From Symbiodinium natans (taxonomy: Eukaryota > Sar > Dinophyceae > Suessiales > Symbiodiniaceae), in the NCBI GenBank assembly GCA_905221605.1, contig CAJNDS010002516.1:250001-314000 (forward strand): a DNA stretch of 64,000 bases, given 5' to 3'. Position numbers and translations under genes: made by a program. This document shows, in pieces, positions 35,251-47,538 of the stretch; position 1 is the stretch's first letter; each line of letters opens with the position of its first letter. The notes below the pieces were generated by a model, which did not search any database, was not told the origin of the DNA, and saw only the letters and a list, made by a program, of their open reading frames with translations.

Positions 35251-37507
35251 GTACGCACTGCCACATGCTGACTAGACTGAGAGCATGTCACTGCTGTGCC
35301 TCCCGTCCTGAGCTATATTGCACATGACCGAAGCATGTCAACCTGTGTCAAACTGTTCGCTCCGCGGCAAGCGAAGCTTGCTACACCAAGGACTGCACAC
35401 CCAGATCTTCAGACAAGGCATCTACCTGGCGAACTTTCACCCGCTCATATCCACATATGGCCCCGGATATGTTAACAGTTTGAGCGACCCCACCGGATCG
35501 AAGGCAAGCTGCGGCCACGAAGTGTCGCGCATGCGGGATGGTGGAGCCTTCGCGATTCATGCGACACAAGGCTCTCCCTGTACAAGCGGGTAGGTTAAGT
35601 CACATCTTTGCGTGTGAAGTCACATCTCCCCAGTGACACGCGGCTGCGAGCGAAGTCACATCATCCCGCGTAAAGTCGCATCACAGAGACGTACGTTGAA
35701 GCCTTTCCCCCTATGTGCACGCGCCGCACGCGCGTGTTCTCGACACATATGCAAAATACGCACTTGTCACCGCACGCCTGGGAGGGGAGCACATTTTTGT
35801 CAGCGTGAATGAGATTTCTGCTTGGGGGTGCAAGTGGGTCCTGACCAATCTTGGAATTCGCGAATCCCCAGTGTGCACGCGACCGAGATACGACTTTACA
35901 CAAGAAGATACGACTTAACCTACCCGCTTGTACATCCGCTTGGTCTAGATCCGAATGGGTTGAGAACCTGGCCCTGACACAAAACAGTCTGCGATCATGT
36001 GCCATTTCACCTGCTCTGAGTGCACCACCAACCCTGCCAAAGGCTTGGGTCGTCGGCGCGCCATTGATAAAGGCATCAGCTCCCCATCCTGAAAAATTTC
36101 GGCTCATCCACAGCTGCGTCAAAGGATATACGTGATGACCGTACCATCAAAGGAGGCACTCGGCCCCTGAAAAAGCACTCTAAGTCACTAAGTACTTGGC
36201 TGTCAGCCACATTCTCTGTCTCCGTGGTATCTCTTCATCCTCCAAGCTGCACTGAAACCGGACACATCGCAAGCTTGAAATCGGAACGTTTGTAGTTTCT
36301 ACGATTCGGAGTCTCTGGCTTATGCCCGCTGAACAAAACACGGATTGCCGCTCCATTCCAGCTGCGAGCAGTAGCTGAGATCTGCTCAGTTGCTTGCATT
36401 GCCTCGTCCACAGGAGCCCTTTTGGGCGGAATCGGCAAGGGAGGCGGTCGCATGGGCCAGATATGTGGCAGCTTTGGCCTCGGAAATGCACTTAAACTTG
36501 AAACTGTGACAAACAACATCCAAAACTACAGTGGTCGCGTGCGGTCACAACTGTCCGCAGCAAAGCCAGACACGGGGGCCAGGCAGCAGGGGCTTCCCTG
36601 AGCGCACATCGGCCTACCAGGGATGCAGAACCACAGACACGGCTGGCAGCATCATATATGAGAAGAGTCTTCACACTAACGGTATAAAACCGAGCCTCAA
36701 CACAGAGGCTAGTGGAGTAGGACCACGGGCTTCGTGACCTAATACGTTCAATACCGCAGCCCGGGTTTCACTGTGACGCAGCTGGCTTGTGCCCCTATCT
36801 AGGCTCGCAGCAGGCCAGTATCCAAGTCTCGCTCACGCAATGCTGCCAGCGCCTCCGCAGGAACAAAATCGAGCTTGTCGACGTGAAGAAAGAAAGAGTG
36901 CTCGGCTGCAAATCTAGAAGTTCAACAGGTCCTGCAAGAGCAAAGAGATCGGCTCCAGATGGGCAAGGAAAAAGCGAAGCCCATGCTCACCTCGACTGCC
37001 GGGCACTGCGGCTCTGACATCTGCGTATTTCACCTCTTCCTCCAGGAACCAATGGCTCAACAGATGAAAAAAAAAACAAGGTCTAGCTAGGAACCCCAAA
37101 ACACGCGCGGAGCACAATCACCGACTATTGTGACTAACTTGGGGTGCTTGCCATGGTCGCCCACAAAGCCCGTCTCCAAAAACGAACAGGACCCTAAACG
37201 ACCCGACCTCCGAGAGCTGTTTTGAATAAGACACACCCAGTCTTGCCCGCATCCCTCGGGCATCCTCGGTGCCGGGGCAAAGGCTTTGCCGGGCCTCGAT
37301 GACTTTCAGCACCCTCCTCAGGGACCAGCCTCGGACCAGCCCAGGCTCAGACAGTTCAGACAGTTCAACGTGGCTTCGTAACTCAAGGATGTGGCTGGAT
37401 CCTCCCAGCGAATCGTTTATCGATTCCTGTTTTCGGGGCAAGAGGCCCGACAGATGAAGCGCAGCTAAATCTGCGACTGTGAAAGTCTTTCTTGATCAGC
37501 TGTAGGA
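35251..37507. other. No identified gene
   Basis: One minus-strand candidate (36235-36480, containing PKRAPVDEAMQATEQISATA) is proline-rich and protein-like. Otherwise nothing recognisable was seen. Confidence 0.35.
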
Positions 37508-38850
37508 TCACAAAAGCTCTGTCGTGTGCTTGAGCTCAGCAACTGCCACGACGGTTGGGCGCACCACAGGCAAGAAGGAGAGCCCCATGCGGATCACGCC
37601 AAAGAGGTCCCGCGCCTCCTTGTGAAGATTTCTGTTGAGCATCGTGATGCCACTGTGTACTGCAAAGCCACTGTGTACTGCAAAGGCAGGCCTCCGTCAA
37701 GTGATAGAAGAGAACCTCCAAGTCGTCGGATGTAAGGCTTCTCGGACCTGAATGGCATGCTCATGCAAACGACAACACCTTCACAGATGCGAAGGGCTAC
37801 GTTTAAAGGGCACTTTTGTTTGCCCGCGGCGACCTGCTATGCAAAACATGTTGACGAGCACGGCAAAGCCGAAAACGTGCTGCTTAGCTTGGCAACGGCA
37901 GACAATCTTACACCATGAGCTCATGATGATGAAAAGCTTATAAGTGCTTAGAATAAGTGGTCGACTCTCACCCATTTACGCAGTCACTTCTGCATTACTT
38001 ATCACGCTCCCTGTACAGGCTGCCAAGGGTTGCATTTTCTGTCAAGGTCCGGGCTGATGCCAAAGCGAGGGATGAGCTGAATGAAAGCAGCAGGACCTCG
38101 AAATCTGAAATCTGATGAAGCAGCCAGCTGGAGCAGAACACACAAGCTGGCGCACGAAAGCTAAGAATGGTTCCGACCACGTCCAGGAGCTTGCTGCCAT
38201 TGATGCGACTGAAGGAGTCTTGGTGCAGCAGAACCCACTCCTGCCGTGCACATCAACAACTCATGGTCCCTCTACAGGCCCATACCTCTGGTCCTCGATG
38301 ATGTCCACCACCAGGTCTCGAAGCTTCTGCCGCTTCGGGGTCTTCATCACTGGGGAGATCGACCTGAAGGCATGCAGGTCTGCACAGATGCGCAATTCGA
38401 GTCTTTAGGCGGCACGGTAGCCTCATCGTCGTCTCGTTTAAGACTCCAAAGATGCACTCGGCGCCTCTGATATAAAAAGCCGATCTAGGCAACAAGGCAA
38501 CAATGGCCTGTGGGTAGGGTAGCCTGCCTGCATGTACGTGATGCACCTCAAAGAGATTTGAGCATGCGGTGAACAAGTCTTGCCGGAACTCCTCCTGAAG
38601 GCAACAAGTGCGACCAACCAGCTTTGTGGTGTGCTGCACTCCTAAGCTTTAAAACACACGAGACTCCTGTCTTCGTCTGTACTCTTTCCAGTCCGTGCAG
38701 TCCAAAGCTGCCAGTGCCCCTGCAAATGTTCGTGTCAAAAGCATTGTCAATTTCAGGCACGAGGCATGACATCTGAGCCGCGCTGCTGTAGATGATATTG
38801 GCAGCTAGGTCGTTGACAGCCTCGGCTTGCAAGCGGAGGCACGACACCAT
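37508..38850 (-). CDS. Unidentified multi-exon gene
   Basis: Several splice-bounded, protein-like pieces on one strand: about 38850-38720 (RLQAEAVNDLAANIIYSSAA), 38594-38547 (16 codons, EEFRQDLFTACSNLFE, acceptor CAG and donor GT), about 38375-38290 (KTPKRQKLRDLVVDIIE), 38240 to about 38170 (EWVLLHQDSFSRINGSKLLD) and the terminal exon 37652-37508 (GITMLNRNLHKEARDLFGVI onward, TGA 37508-37510). The intervening exons below 38.17 kb are not resolved and two of the joins are ambiguous. All pieces are helical and lack Cys/His clusters, signal peptides or catalytic motifs that could be named. No family was recognised. Confidence 0.5.
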
Positions 38851-39302
38851 CTGCTACGACCACAACCTTCGTTGTGTTGCAATGTGTTTGCAGAGCCTCT
38901 GAGTGGCTTGCTCCTTTGGCACATAGTTCCAAAGCTATCTCCCAGATTCTCTGAGAGGCCTTATCTCACTGAGAGCTGCAACTTCCGCAAGATGGGTTTT
39001 GGGCTCCGCACGTGTATGGTGAACACGGCCTTGTGCGGTGATACCTCGTCTGTCAAATGATGGGTCCTCCCAAGCCGGAAACACCAGCTGGCACAAAGTC
39101 ACAAAGCCTCGGGAGCTGCGTGACGAAGGATGGCGGCATTCTGCCGAAGCCTTCAGAGATGGTGATTCTTGCAATCTCTAGGCTTGTAAAGTGCTTAGGC
39201 TGTGTTGTTTATGGTTTATTGGGTGATTGCGAGGGCAGAACATGGACAGAACGAATCTGTGTGCTCTTGGGCCGCGGCGCAGGCGGCAAGTCAGAAGGAA
39301 AC
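38851..39302. other. No recognised feature
   Basis: Short frames without motifs. It may contain the first exon of the unidentified gene to the left or the 3' UTR of the one to the right. Confidence 0.4.
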
Positions 39303-39656
39303 TCAGGCTTGTAGAGTAACCGCCTGTACCTCGTGCGTGAAAGTGCCCTTCACGAATTGCAACAGAGTTTGCCCCACAGTGACATTCTTGTCGATACGTT
39401 TCACAAGATCCTGTTTTGAACGGGTTTGAACCGATTTCTCCGAAGCTTCGGAACAATAAATCACCAATGTAAGATGTGACTCTGATTAGACCTCCTGTTC
39501 CTGTTGAAGGGAAAACGCAATGAGGACTGCAGCATGAATGTGTGTAACCATGCATGAAGCGGAGTCCTCCTCATAAACTTGCATCTTCTTTGTGCAAGAG
39601 TCTGCAAGAGCCAACAAGATGAATTCATGAATGCGAGGCGGCGCACGCGCGGCAGC
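39303..39656 (-). CDS. Unidentified gene, last two exons
   Basis: Exon starting at 39656 after a CTGCAG acceptor reads RIHEFILLALADSCTKKMQV and an acidic continuation. Terminal exon 39410-39303 opens after AAACAG and reads DLVKRIDKNVTVGQTLLQFV, ending TGA at 39303-39305 (35 codons). Both are convincing as protein, but no domain was recognised. Further upstream exons may lie at 39.7-39.9 kb (a piece containing SASHVARAGRCWQLPGLGAT). Confidence 0.42.
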
Positions 39657-39660
39657 CTGC

Positions 39661-42600
39661 AAAAAGCAACACAAACCAGATTAAGTCACGATGCGTAAAG
39701 TCTCGCCACAAGCAGCAACAAAGGTTGCACCTAAGCCTGGAAGTTGCCAGCACCGACCCGCTCGTGCGACATGGCTTGCGGAGTTCATCCTCCATTTGAG
39801 GCAGCATTAAGCTCCAGCAGGGTTCGGGTCTGTGGTAGTGGAAGACTCCACTTCTGCCGACGGTGGCGTCATCGTTCACAAGCGGCATGGACTTAGACCA
39901 GGAACCGGGACCTACGGATCTGTTCACAAATGTGGAGGTCAGATGGCTCGAAAACTGGTGATTGTAATGATCAGATTATGGGATTTGATATGCCTGCCTG
40001 CCATCTGCAGTGCAGGTGCCCGTCTCGTGATGGAGGCAATATTGTCAAATTGAAAGCGTCACACAGCATGTGTCCATTCAGTGATCTGCAACACCGAGCA
40101 CGATGTCCCAACAGGCTCTTTTACCAGCATTAAACTTAAACAAAGTCTTCACCCTCGGCAGTCAAGAGTTGGGGAGCGATGTTGGAGAGAGGATTCGAAC
40201 TGCATGCCAATCAAATCTTCGGGAGGCAGGTACCAACTAGGTACTCTGACATACGATGATGACGAGGCCTCTGCCGCAACATCTTGTCCTCCTATGTACA
40301 GGCTACTCAACTGGCGTGCCGTGAGGGATTATCCTTTTCGAAGAAGGCTGGTCGCTCGACTCAACCCTACTAGCATGCATTGATGTAAGCCCTCATCAGG
40401 TACCCAAGTTGAGGCCACTCAGAGCCAGCCGGGGATGTCCATCTCATCTCAGAATCACAGCACGTTGCAGCCTGGCCCGGGAGCCTGCTGAAGGGTATGG
40501 CTGTCTCTCTCTCTGGCACCATGCGTGTTCGCTTTCAAAGTTCCTAGCAATGGCCACGTCCCGATCGACCAAGTCACAGGAAACGTATGGGGACATGCCT
40601 TGAACTCCCTTGCAAACAAAGAGTAGACAGTGCACTTCACTTGCACTTCAGACTAACCCGGGATGCGTCGCGTGCTTTCATGACATGGAGAACGCCTCGG
40701 TCGGCGACCGAGATCCCGTGGAGGAGGTGCTGGCAGAAGGTCCCGAGGGCGCCTGGGAGTAAACTCACACAGCTCGGGCTCTTGGATTCGGCTAGCCAGA
40801 AGGACACCCCATGGATACACTCACCAATGTCCCTAAAAGAGGCCGACATAATTAAGCACCAAAAACCCTTCATGTGAAATCTACTCCCGATGTGTGCGAG
40901 TATTGCTACGGCAGCCGACAAAAGGTGTCTTCGTTTCTTGGCAGGAAGGCTGACATCGGTGTTGCCAGCTGCCAACTTACCTCATTGTGATCGTTGCGGG
41001 TTAACGGTTTTGCGGTGGCTCGGCAGCCAACGTGTTGTTGGTTCCATGGGAAACTAACCCAAGCTGGCATTGACAGATCCCATTGTACCACAGTTGTTCA
41101 TGCGCAACTTGCGCAGAGCTGACTGGGCTGCCAAGTTGTAGGGTGCATTAGGGACCACTAGGGCTTAGGCAAGTCCCCCAAAAAGGCACAGCATTCGGCC
41201 TCAACGGGCATCGCCTCCATTGGCTCAGCTGGAGGCTCAGCTTCCGGACTGCACAAGTCAGGGTTTAGGCATTGGGCATCGGGTCACCGAGCCTTTTGGC
41301 ATGAACAACATGAACGCAGACATGTTCACTGCAGTTAGCGGAGGGAGCAGGCCTCGCGATGCCTTCTGCCTGGGCACAAAGATGTTCGCTTGTCATTGAT
41401 AGTCGAGTCGCTGCATTTTGGTTTCTTGAAACACGCATCCTGCCTTCAGCCTGCCTTCTCGGAAGTCACGCACGAAGTCTCGCAGTACTGCAGTGTCCAA
41501 GTCCTTGCACAGACAATCGCTTTGCTTTTCCAAAGATGCAGATGATGTCCCCTGATGTCCCGGCGTTGCGACCTGGTCAGACTCCCAACGATATCGCTTC
41601 TCTTTGTCGACGTCGAGGATCGCGAGCGCTGGACTCGCCGTCGCAGCACAAAGCTCTCGAACCTGGGGGGCCACATGGGGCCACATCTCACAAATGCCCC
41701 AACAGCTTGACTGTCAAGCAATTTCAAGATACTTCCTGTCACCGGTACCTGTGGAACGGCACCATTTGGCTGCAATGCCACGAAGAAAAGGATGGAAGGG
41801 ACCTGAACTTGGAGCATGGCATGTGTCGGTGAGATACTTTGATGTGTCCGAGTCAACAACTTCTCCATCACGCTTTCCCACAGAGTCGTGCACCTGCATG
41901 TAGTCTTAGCTTAATCAAAGTAGCCTTCTCAATGCCTCCACACATCCGATGCGACGGCCCAAAAGGTGCAACCTTCTTGAATCCTGCAATAACATCACAA
42001 ACGAATACTGTTGAGTAAGCTTGGTAAGGGCCATTTGTCGTCCCTCACGGGTCCCAAGATGTTCATGGAATCGGTGCTTCATGAATGCCAGAACAGATGG
42101 GCGATCTGACACAGGACCTTTCTGCACGCCCCCGGCTTTTTGTGGGACCTGCCCGAACCGATTGGAGGAGCCGCAATTGTATGCCAAAGACCGACCCAAA
42201 AAGCACGAAACTGGACCCCCACCTCAAACCCCCCCCTGAAAACCGCTTCTGGGACCCCGCCCTCAAACTCCTTCTGCGCCTAGGCCCTTCAAACCTCTCC
42301 AACCCCTTGAACTCAGGACGTGCGTGGCAGTAGGATGTGCGTGGTGCTGCACCATGTGCCACAGGACTTGATTTTCCTTCGTTTGCGCTGCACATCGCCG
42401 CACTCTCGGCTGCGTCGCTCGCTGAGGGGGAAAACCGTGTCCCTTGGGGCATGTGGACTAAAACCCCTCTGCCCCGGCCGGGGCTCAAGCCCACTCTACA
42501 ACCGATTCGTGACATACCCGAAAGCCTAGGGCTAAACCCGAAATAAAGCCCCTAAAACTCAGACTTCCTCGCAAAGCCGCTACACTGCTCCGACCGGGGT

Positions 42601-43165
42601 AAGTGACTGAGATTATTGCACGCCGCTGCACGTGAAAACAGTACACTGTGACCTAGGTGGCTCTACGTTCACGACAGTGCACTGCGCATGGCTGAAGCAT
42701 GAGTTCACAACAGTGCCCTCTGCACCCAATCGGTGCCGGAGGATTAAGATGATGATTAGTCGTAGAGCTCACCGCGGCATTGACAACTTTCGCCCCTGGT
42801 CCTAAAGCGTTAAACTGCCACAAGCATCAAGAGGTGACTTGACGTTGTGCACACCGACCAAAGCAATGGGTCCACCACAGCCTTAAAAACCGAGAGCCGT
42901 AGACTGCAGCTATCGCCGCGGCATTGCAGCAGGAAAAGGCAAAGGGATGGCGAGGGAACTTCCGCAGTCGCTTTAGCCGACCCAGCATCACTCAAAGCAC
43001 CCAACCTAGTCTCACAAGAATTTCCGGCCACATGATTCAACACACCGACCTGTCTTGGTACTGCAGAGGTGCCCAATTGATACTCGCATTCCCAAAGCCA
43101 ACTCCATCGCTGCGAGAAGCACCGGAACCAGGAATAAACGAACTGTGCTTTCTGTAAGCCCTGCC
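39661..43165. other. Long region without identified genes
   Basis: Open frames at 40637-40975 (-), 41359-41832 (+), 41446-41871 (-) and 42063-42515 (-) have no recognisable domain and no convincing splice-bounded structure. No repeats or RNA genes were recognised. Confidence 0.4.
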
Positions 43166-43350
43166 CCCTAATATTAAATCCCACTGATTTAAAGGGATCT
43201 GATCATAATAGGGATCTACTTATATAGGGCCCCTTATTGAGTCGGGCCCAGGGTCCTCCATCTCTTCATAAAATGCCCTTGTAAGAGGCCCTGCATAAGT
43301 GGATTCCTATGATTAGATCCCTTTAATTTGAGGAGGCTTTAGTATTAGGG
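43166..43350. mobile_element. MITE-like foldback element, 185 bp
   Basis: The two halves are inverted copies: the left arm begins CCCTAATATTAAATCCCACT and the right arm, reverse-complemented, begins CCCTAATACTAAAGCCTCCT. Both continue through a shared TTAAAGGGATCT core and TCATA, with a similar CTACTTAT / CCACTTAT stretch. Arms of about 75 bp with roughly 80% identity flank a GGGCCC-containing centre. It is AT-rich compared with its surroundings and has no coding capacity. Size and structure fit a non-autonomous DNA transposon; no clear target duplication was found. Confidence 0.7.
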
Positions 43351-43452
43351 ATTCTGCTGCCCGTCGCCCGGACAACGAAGAGTCCCGCAATGGCTTGGGC
43401 TGCTAAGGAGACTAGAGGACCGGCCTGTGCTGTCAACCCCATTCCGCCTTGT

Positions 43453-43478
43453 CCTAAACCCTAAGCCCTAAACCCTGA
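43453..43478 (-). repeat. Interstitial CCCTAAA tract
   Basis: Three to four degenerate CCCTAAA units in the C-rich orientation. Confidence 0.7.
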
Positions 43479-43824
43479 AACCGCCACAGCCCTCAAAGAA
43501 ACCCTCAAAGAAGCCCGTGCCGTTGCCCGACAAGGATGGTTGGACGACGGACGGTGGTGAAAACTTGCCTCGATGAGGCGGAGGGCAAGGTTACACCCGC
43601 TGCCTTCCTGGGAGGCGGGGAGGGCAGGGTCCACCGCAATAAGCCCTGGCACCTGGGTCCTTTGGGTCCTTGGGTTTTGCGACAAACTGGCTAAGCAAGA
43701 CGTCTCCGAGTCAAAGAAAGAACATGCAGGATTAGAATTGCGGTGCGCACCTGCCAACAGGGACCCGAATACCCCTTAATTAAGGAAAAAAAGCTGCTAT
43801 CTAGGCATCATTATGACATTAAGT

Positions 43825-43857
43825 CCCTAACACCTAACCCCTAACCTAAACCCTAAC
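43825..43857 (-). repeat. Interstitial CCCTAA(A) tract
   Basis: Four to five degenerate units in the C-rich orientation, 162 bp before an oppositely oriented tract. Confidence 0.7.
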
Positions 43858-44018
43858 TTCACTAAGTATTGGGCTCTTGGGAAGGAGAATTCCCTGGGGC
43901 GGATTGAGGTCGTCCCGCAGGGATTCCCTCCGAGAATCTTCCCCAGACGACCGGCCCCATACCACCTCGAGGCTGCCGGACATGGGACGCACGACGCAGG
44001 CTCGCACGTTTAATTAAG

Positions 44019-44080
44019 GTTTAGGGTTTAGGGTTTAGGGATTTAGGGTTTTAGGGTTTCGGGTTTCGGGGTTAGGGTTT
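44019..44080 (+). repeat. Interstitial TTTAGGG tract
   Basis: Eight or so units, the first three perfect, then variants such as TTTCGGG. The orientation is opposite to the two tracts upstream. Confidence 0.8.
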
Positions 44081-44559
44081 AAGGCAAATACGGGTATAAA
44101 CTGCCCTTACCATCACAAAACTCGTCGTTAAGATATATTCCTTATGATTTGTCAAGTCAACCCGTGCCTGCCATCCAGTAAGGCTAACCCTGACTCGCTA
44201 AAAGATATTCCTATCGTTTTGCAGTGGGTCCAAGAAACAGGTCCCCATCTTGAACTCTCACATCATTTGTTTGTTCCCTAGGCCCATACATTTACATCGT
44301 CCCATGCCCTACAATGTCCTATATCTACATACTTGGCATTGGGGCTGGTGAAGATCCAAGTCCAGTCCAATGCCAATTACCTTCGAGAGGAAAATCTGCT
44401 CCAGACTGGCTGATGTTCTTATGTCTTAGGCGCTGAATCCTTCTTGGAAAATCGGCTCTCCGCCGGATGCTTCGGCTTTCAGCACATCAACCTGTTTGGA
44501 GATCCGGCGGCACTGCAGAAAAATCGGAGGGGAAAGCCCTCAGGACAGCGCAACTGCCC
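44081..44559. other. 3' flank of the ankyrin gene
   Basis: No motif or repeat beyond a few scattered words. It should contain the 3' UTR of the minus-strand ankyrin gene. Confidence 0.5.
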
Positions 44560-46567
44560 TTACAATGTGGACGACATTAAGCCTCTGGCCAAGGCCGACA
44601 CTCTCATGCACCCCTCGCGCTGCCCTTGGAAAGCCTGCACCAAGAAATCCGGCATCGACGGTTTTTCTGCGAAATCTTGGGCTGACCAGTTGCGAGAGTT
44701 GCGGAGATCCAGCCGAGCTCCTACCGCAATGAGCGCCGCTGCGGCTTCATGCTGCCCACTCATGATGGCCGTCATTAGGGGTGTGCCACCACTCGCGTGA
44801 TAACAGAATCTGCCCCATAGTGTATCCCATCCAAGTCGATACCAGAAGGTATTCGTGGCCAGCATAACTTCGAAGGGTGAGGTAGGCACCAGTGGCACTT
44901 GCAGGGACTCATTCACATCGGCTGAACCAGCGTGTGCACAAGCTCAGAAGTGCCCCCGTATACTGCAGTTGCAAACTGAAGCCCGTGGGTCAGATCCGAC
45001 ACTTCGATCGAATGCCTTGCTCGGATGAAGAGTTCCTCCACCGCCTCCACGGAGCCAAACGTACAGCCGGCCACCAAAGCATGGATTCCCAAGAAGTCCC
45101 TCTTGCAAGGATCGTATCCAGCGTCCAAAAGCAGACGAATACCTTCGGGGTTGTTTGCATGCGCAGCAAGGTGTAGGGCGGGCGCCAGGCCAAGGTCCAC
45201 TTTGGCCCTGGACAAGATCAGCAGGCGTGCGGCATCATTGTGCGTGTGGAAGACGGCAATGTTCAGTGCCGTTGCCATAGGCGCGGTTCCTGTGAGGGGC
45301 TGGTCCTTCTGCGTCGGACAGTCAGGGTCTGCACGCTGGGCCAACAAACCCTGCATTACCAGAGGATCCCCACCCAAGGCAGCATAGTGCAACGGCGACC
45401 AACCCGCATCGTCCACGTCATGCAACGTCTCGAAGCCGTTCTGGTACATGAACCGGGACGCAGCCAGGGACGCAGCGTCTAACTCCGAGTCCGCAGGGGC
45501 CACGAATCCGGGAACTGGCTCCATCCGCTTTCCAACCGGAAAATTGAACAGGTGGACTGACTGCATGCTCAGCAACACACTGTATCCCACCACATCCTGT
45601 GCTCTCAGCAGGGACAGCAGCTTGCGCTCAAGCGCGCCAGTCAAAACTGGTGTGAGCTTGAGGCGGTCCTCTTCGACGGTGAACTTGCCCATTCCAGCTG
45701 GTCCGCCGACGGTGCATGCAAGAGACGCTATCAGCTGGATCTCTGTGCTGGTCCTGATCATAATCCAGGACTGATCCAGGGAAAGCTCCCGGAATACTCT
45801 CTCGATGCGACACCATCCTCCTTAGCTGTCTTTGGGACCCGAAAAGCAAGTTGCAATATTATCCGTTCCCGATGGCTTGCAGTCGTCATTCCTCCCTAAG
45901 AGGTCACAAGTACAAAACTCCAAACGTGTTCCAGCACGGCCCTAGCCTCTTTCTGCCCAAGTGTACGGAGAGAACACCTGGGACAGATGCTCGCTCTCGA
46001 CAACTGGGCAGAGCGCAAAGAAGTAGGAACACTTCCCCACGTATGCAGGAATGCTGTCAATAGCTTTGGGCAGTTCACCACTCCCGGCATGTGGGCCGAA
46101 CTCATGCTCCAGTTGTGGACAGGAGAAGTAATCATACCACAGGGACAAGGGCACCGTCCGGAATTCGGACGTGGACAGCGGCTCGCGATTGCACATGACC
46201 TCGGTATGAATGTCCACTGGGATGCTCTGCAAGTTGGTCAAGATGTTTTTCAAAGCCTCCTGCAAAACACGCATCTGCTTGAACTCGGGGTCCGGATGAT
46301 GGTGGCCCACCCACTGATGCGAAACGAAGGCAGCCTTTCCCATCGTCTGCTCAAATTCAACCACCACGCCCTTGGCCTTGAGGACCTCGTGGGGCTGGAT
46401 CTCTGTCATCTTCAGCAGTTCTTCCTTGGCTCTGATAAAAATTCGCAAATAGGTCCCTTCAAAGACACCAACAGGGAAAACACAAACAAGTCCCAATGAA
46501 CCAAAGGCCAACCAAGCTTCCAGTGGCACCACGTACATCGGGAATAGCACTGCGGCATCTGCGAAGC
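44560..46567 (-). CDS. Ankyrin-repeat protein with FVSHQW domain; frame break
   Basis: Two visible modules. Exon 46567-45947 encodes a hydrophobic segment (YVVPLEAWLAFGSLGLV) then a conserved region with FVSHQW, HHHPDPEF, WYDYFSCPQ and SIPAYV; I recall this module as widespread in Symbiodiniaceae but know no function. A GC-AG intron (45946-45818) joins AERG to WCRIERVFREL. Exon 45817 downward continues with GGPAGMGKFTV and then ankyrin repeats (WSPLHYAALGGD, ALNIAVFHTHNDAARLL, ALHLAAHANNPEGIRLLLDA and others). Near 44915-44927 the frame stops at TGA; the continuation ADVNESLQVP and another ankyrin unit (GGTPLMTAIMSGQHEAAAAL) are one base out of frame and end at TAA 44560. So it is a mildly broken gene, an assembly error or a very recent pseudogene. 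The start is unresolved; 46587-46832 may hold an upstream hydrophobic exon. Confidence 0.75.
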
Positions 46568-47293
46568 CTGAGAAAACTGAGTTGCGTCAGGAAACTCCAA
46601 GAGTAGCTGCGTAGCATGCTGCAAACTCTATCGCAGAAATCACAAGAGCGCTATCCCACAGAACAAACACAGATCTAACACCCGCAAAATGTACGAAATC
46701 TTGAGGGAAATTCAACGATTTCGAGAGACCATCGAAATTGATCAAGTGGCTGTCTGCCTTCTCCTGATGCAGCAACCTCGCGTATTGCTCCAGCGGAGAC
46801 ATTCCTGTATGAGCTTCGACGAAACATTCCATGATTCGTTGTCAGCGCAGCCCCCGGCACCCTAGGGTGAATGGTGGCAAGCTTCCCCTGGGCCAAAGAC
46901 TGAGCCGTTGCAAGATGCAGAGCCTTCCACCCTTGAGGCAACTTCAGTGGCCCACTTCAACCATGAAGTATGGGTTGCAACAAGCACATACAACTCAACC
47001 ACGAACATGCACACAAGGTGGCGCTCACGCCCAGTCGGTTCTTTGCCAACAAGCAATCTCAAGTCCCAAGTGCAGAAGCACGTTGAAAGACCTACATCAC
47101 GAACAGCAGGGATGGCCCTACGGAGTTGCTCCTGCAACTGCCAGACAGATCCTGAAATACCACGGAAACCAGCACCAAAGCTCTTAAAACTCCCCAAAGT
47201 CATAGACCCACCCCTCAAAATAGGACCTGATGGGGCTGCGCAGCCATCAAAAAGGCACCACCCAAAAAAGATGCCCAGACCCCAAGACCTAAA
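46568..47293. other. Flank of the retrotransposon; possible upstream exon
   Basis: A minus frame at 46587-46832 starts MECFVEAHTGMSPLEQYARL and ends in a hydrophobic stretch; it could be the exon before the ankyrin gene. Around 46860-46930 (minus) the words GWKALHLATAQSL resemble an ankyrin helix. Nothing firm. Confidence 0.35.
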
Positions 47294-47298
47294 CCCTG
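47294..47298. repeat. Target-site duplication, left copy (CCCTG)
   Basis: The 5-bp CCCTG directly abuts the LTR and is repeated at 57225-57229, the hallmark of integrase-mediated insertion. The left flank is itself AAACCCTG, close to the telomere word. Confidence 0.9.
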
Positions 47299-47527
47299 TA
47301 CGGGGGGCAACCGAAGGAGGACAGGGAACAAAACAGTCAACCCCAACAGAAGCCCTTAATACCCCTGGAACAACCAACAACCGAACAACAAGACCCCAAA
47401 CCAAGGGCACACTTTTTACGAAACCTTCGACCGCTTTGGTCATGGCTTGAGCCAAAGATTACCGGGTTCATTGACCCTTCAACTTCCAATACCAACTCCT
47501 TTCTACAATACCAATTGCAGCTCCGCA
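47299..47527 (-). repeat. 3' LTR, 229 bp
   Basis: Matches 56996-57224 base for base by eye at a constant offset of 9,697. It contains CTTGAGCCAAA at 47446-47456, which on the sense strand is TTTGGCTCAAG, the 3' end of the dinoflagellate spliced leader. Confidence 0.97.
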
Positions 47528-47538
47528 CTCCCCCTGTC
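47528..47538 (-). promoter_or_regulatory. Polypurine tract for plus-strand priming
   Basis: The sense strand reads ACAGGGGGAG immediately before the 3' LTR, the expected position for the RNase-H-resistant primer of second-strand synthesis. Confidence 0.8.
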
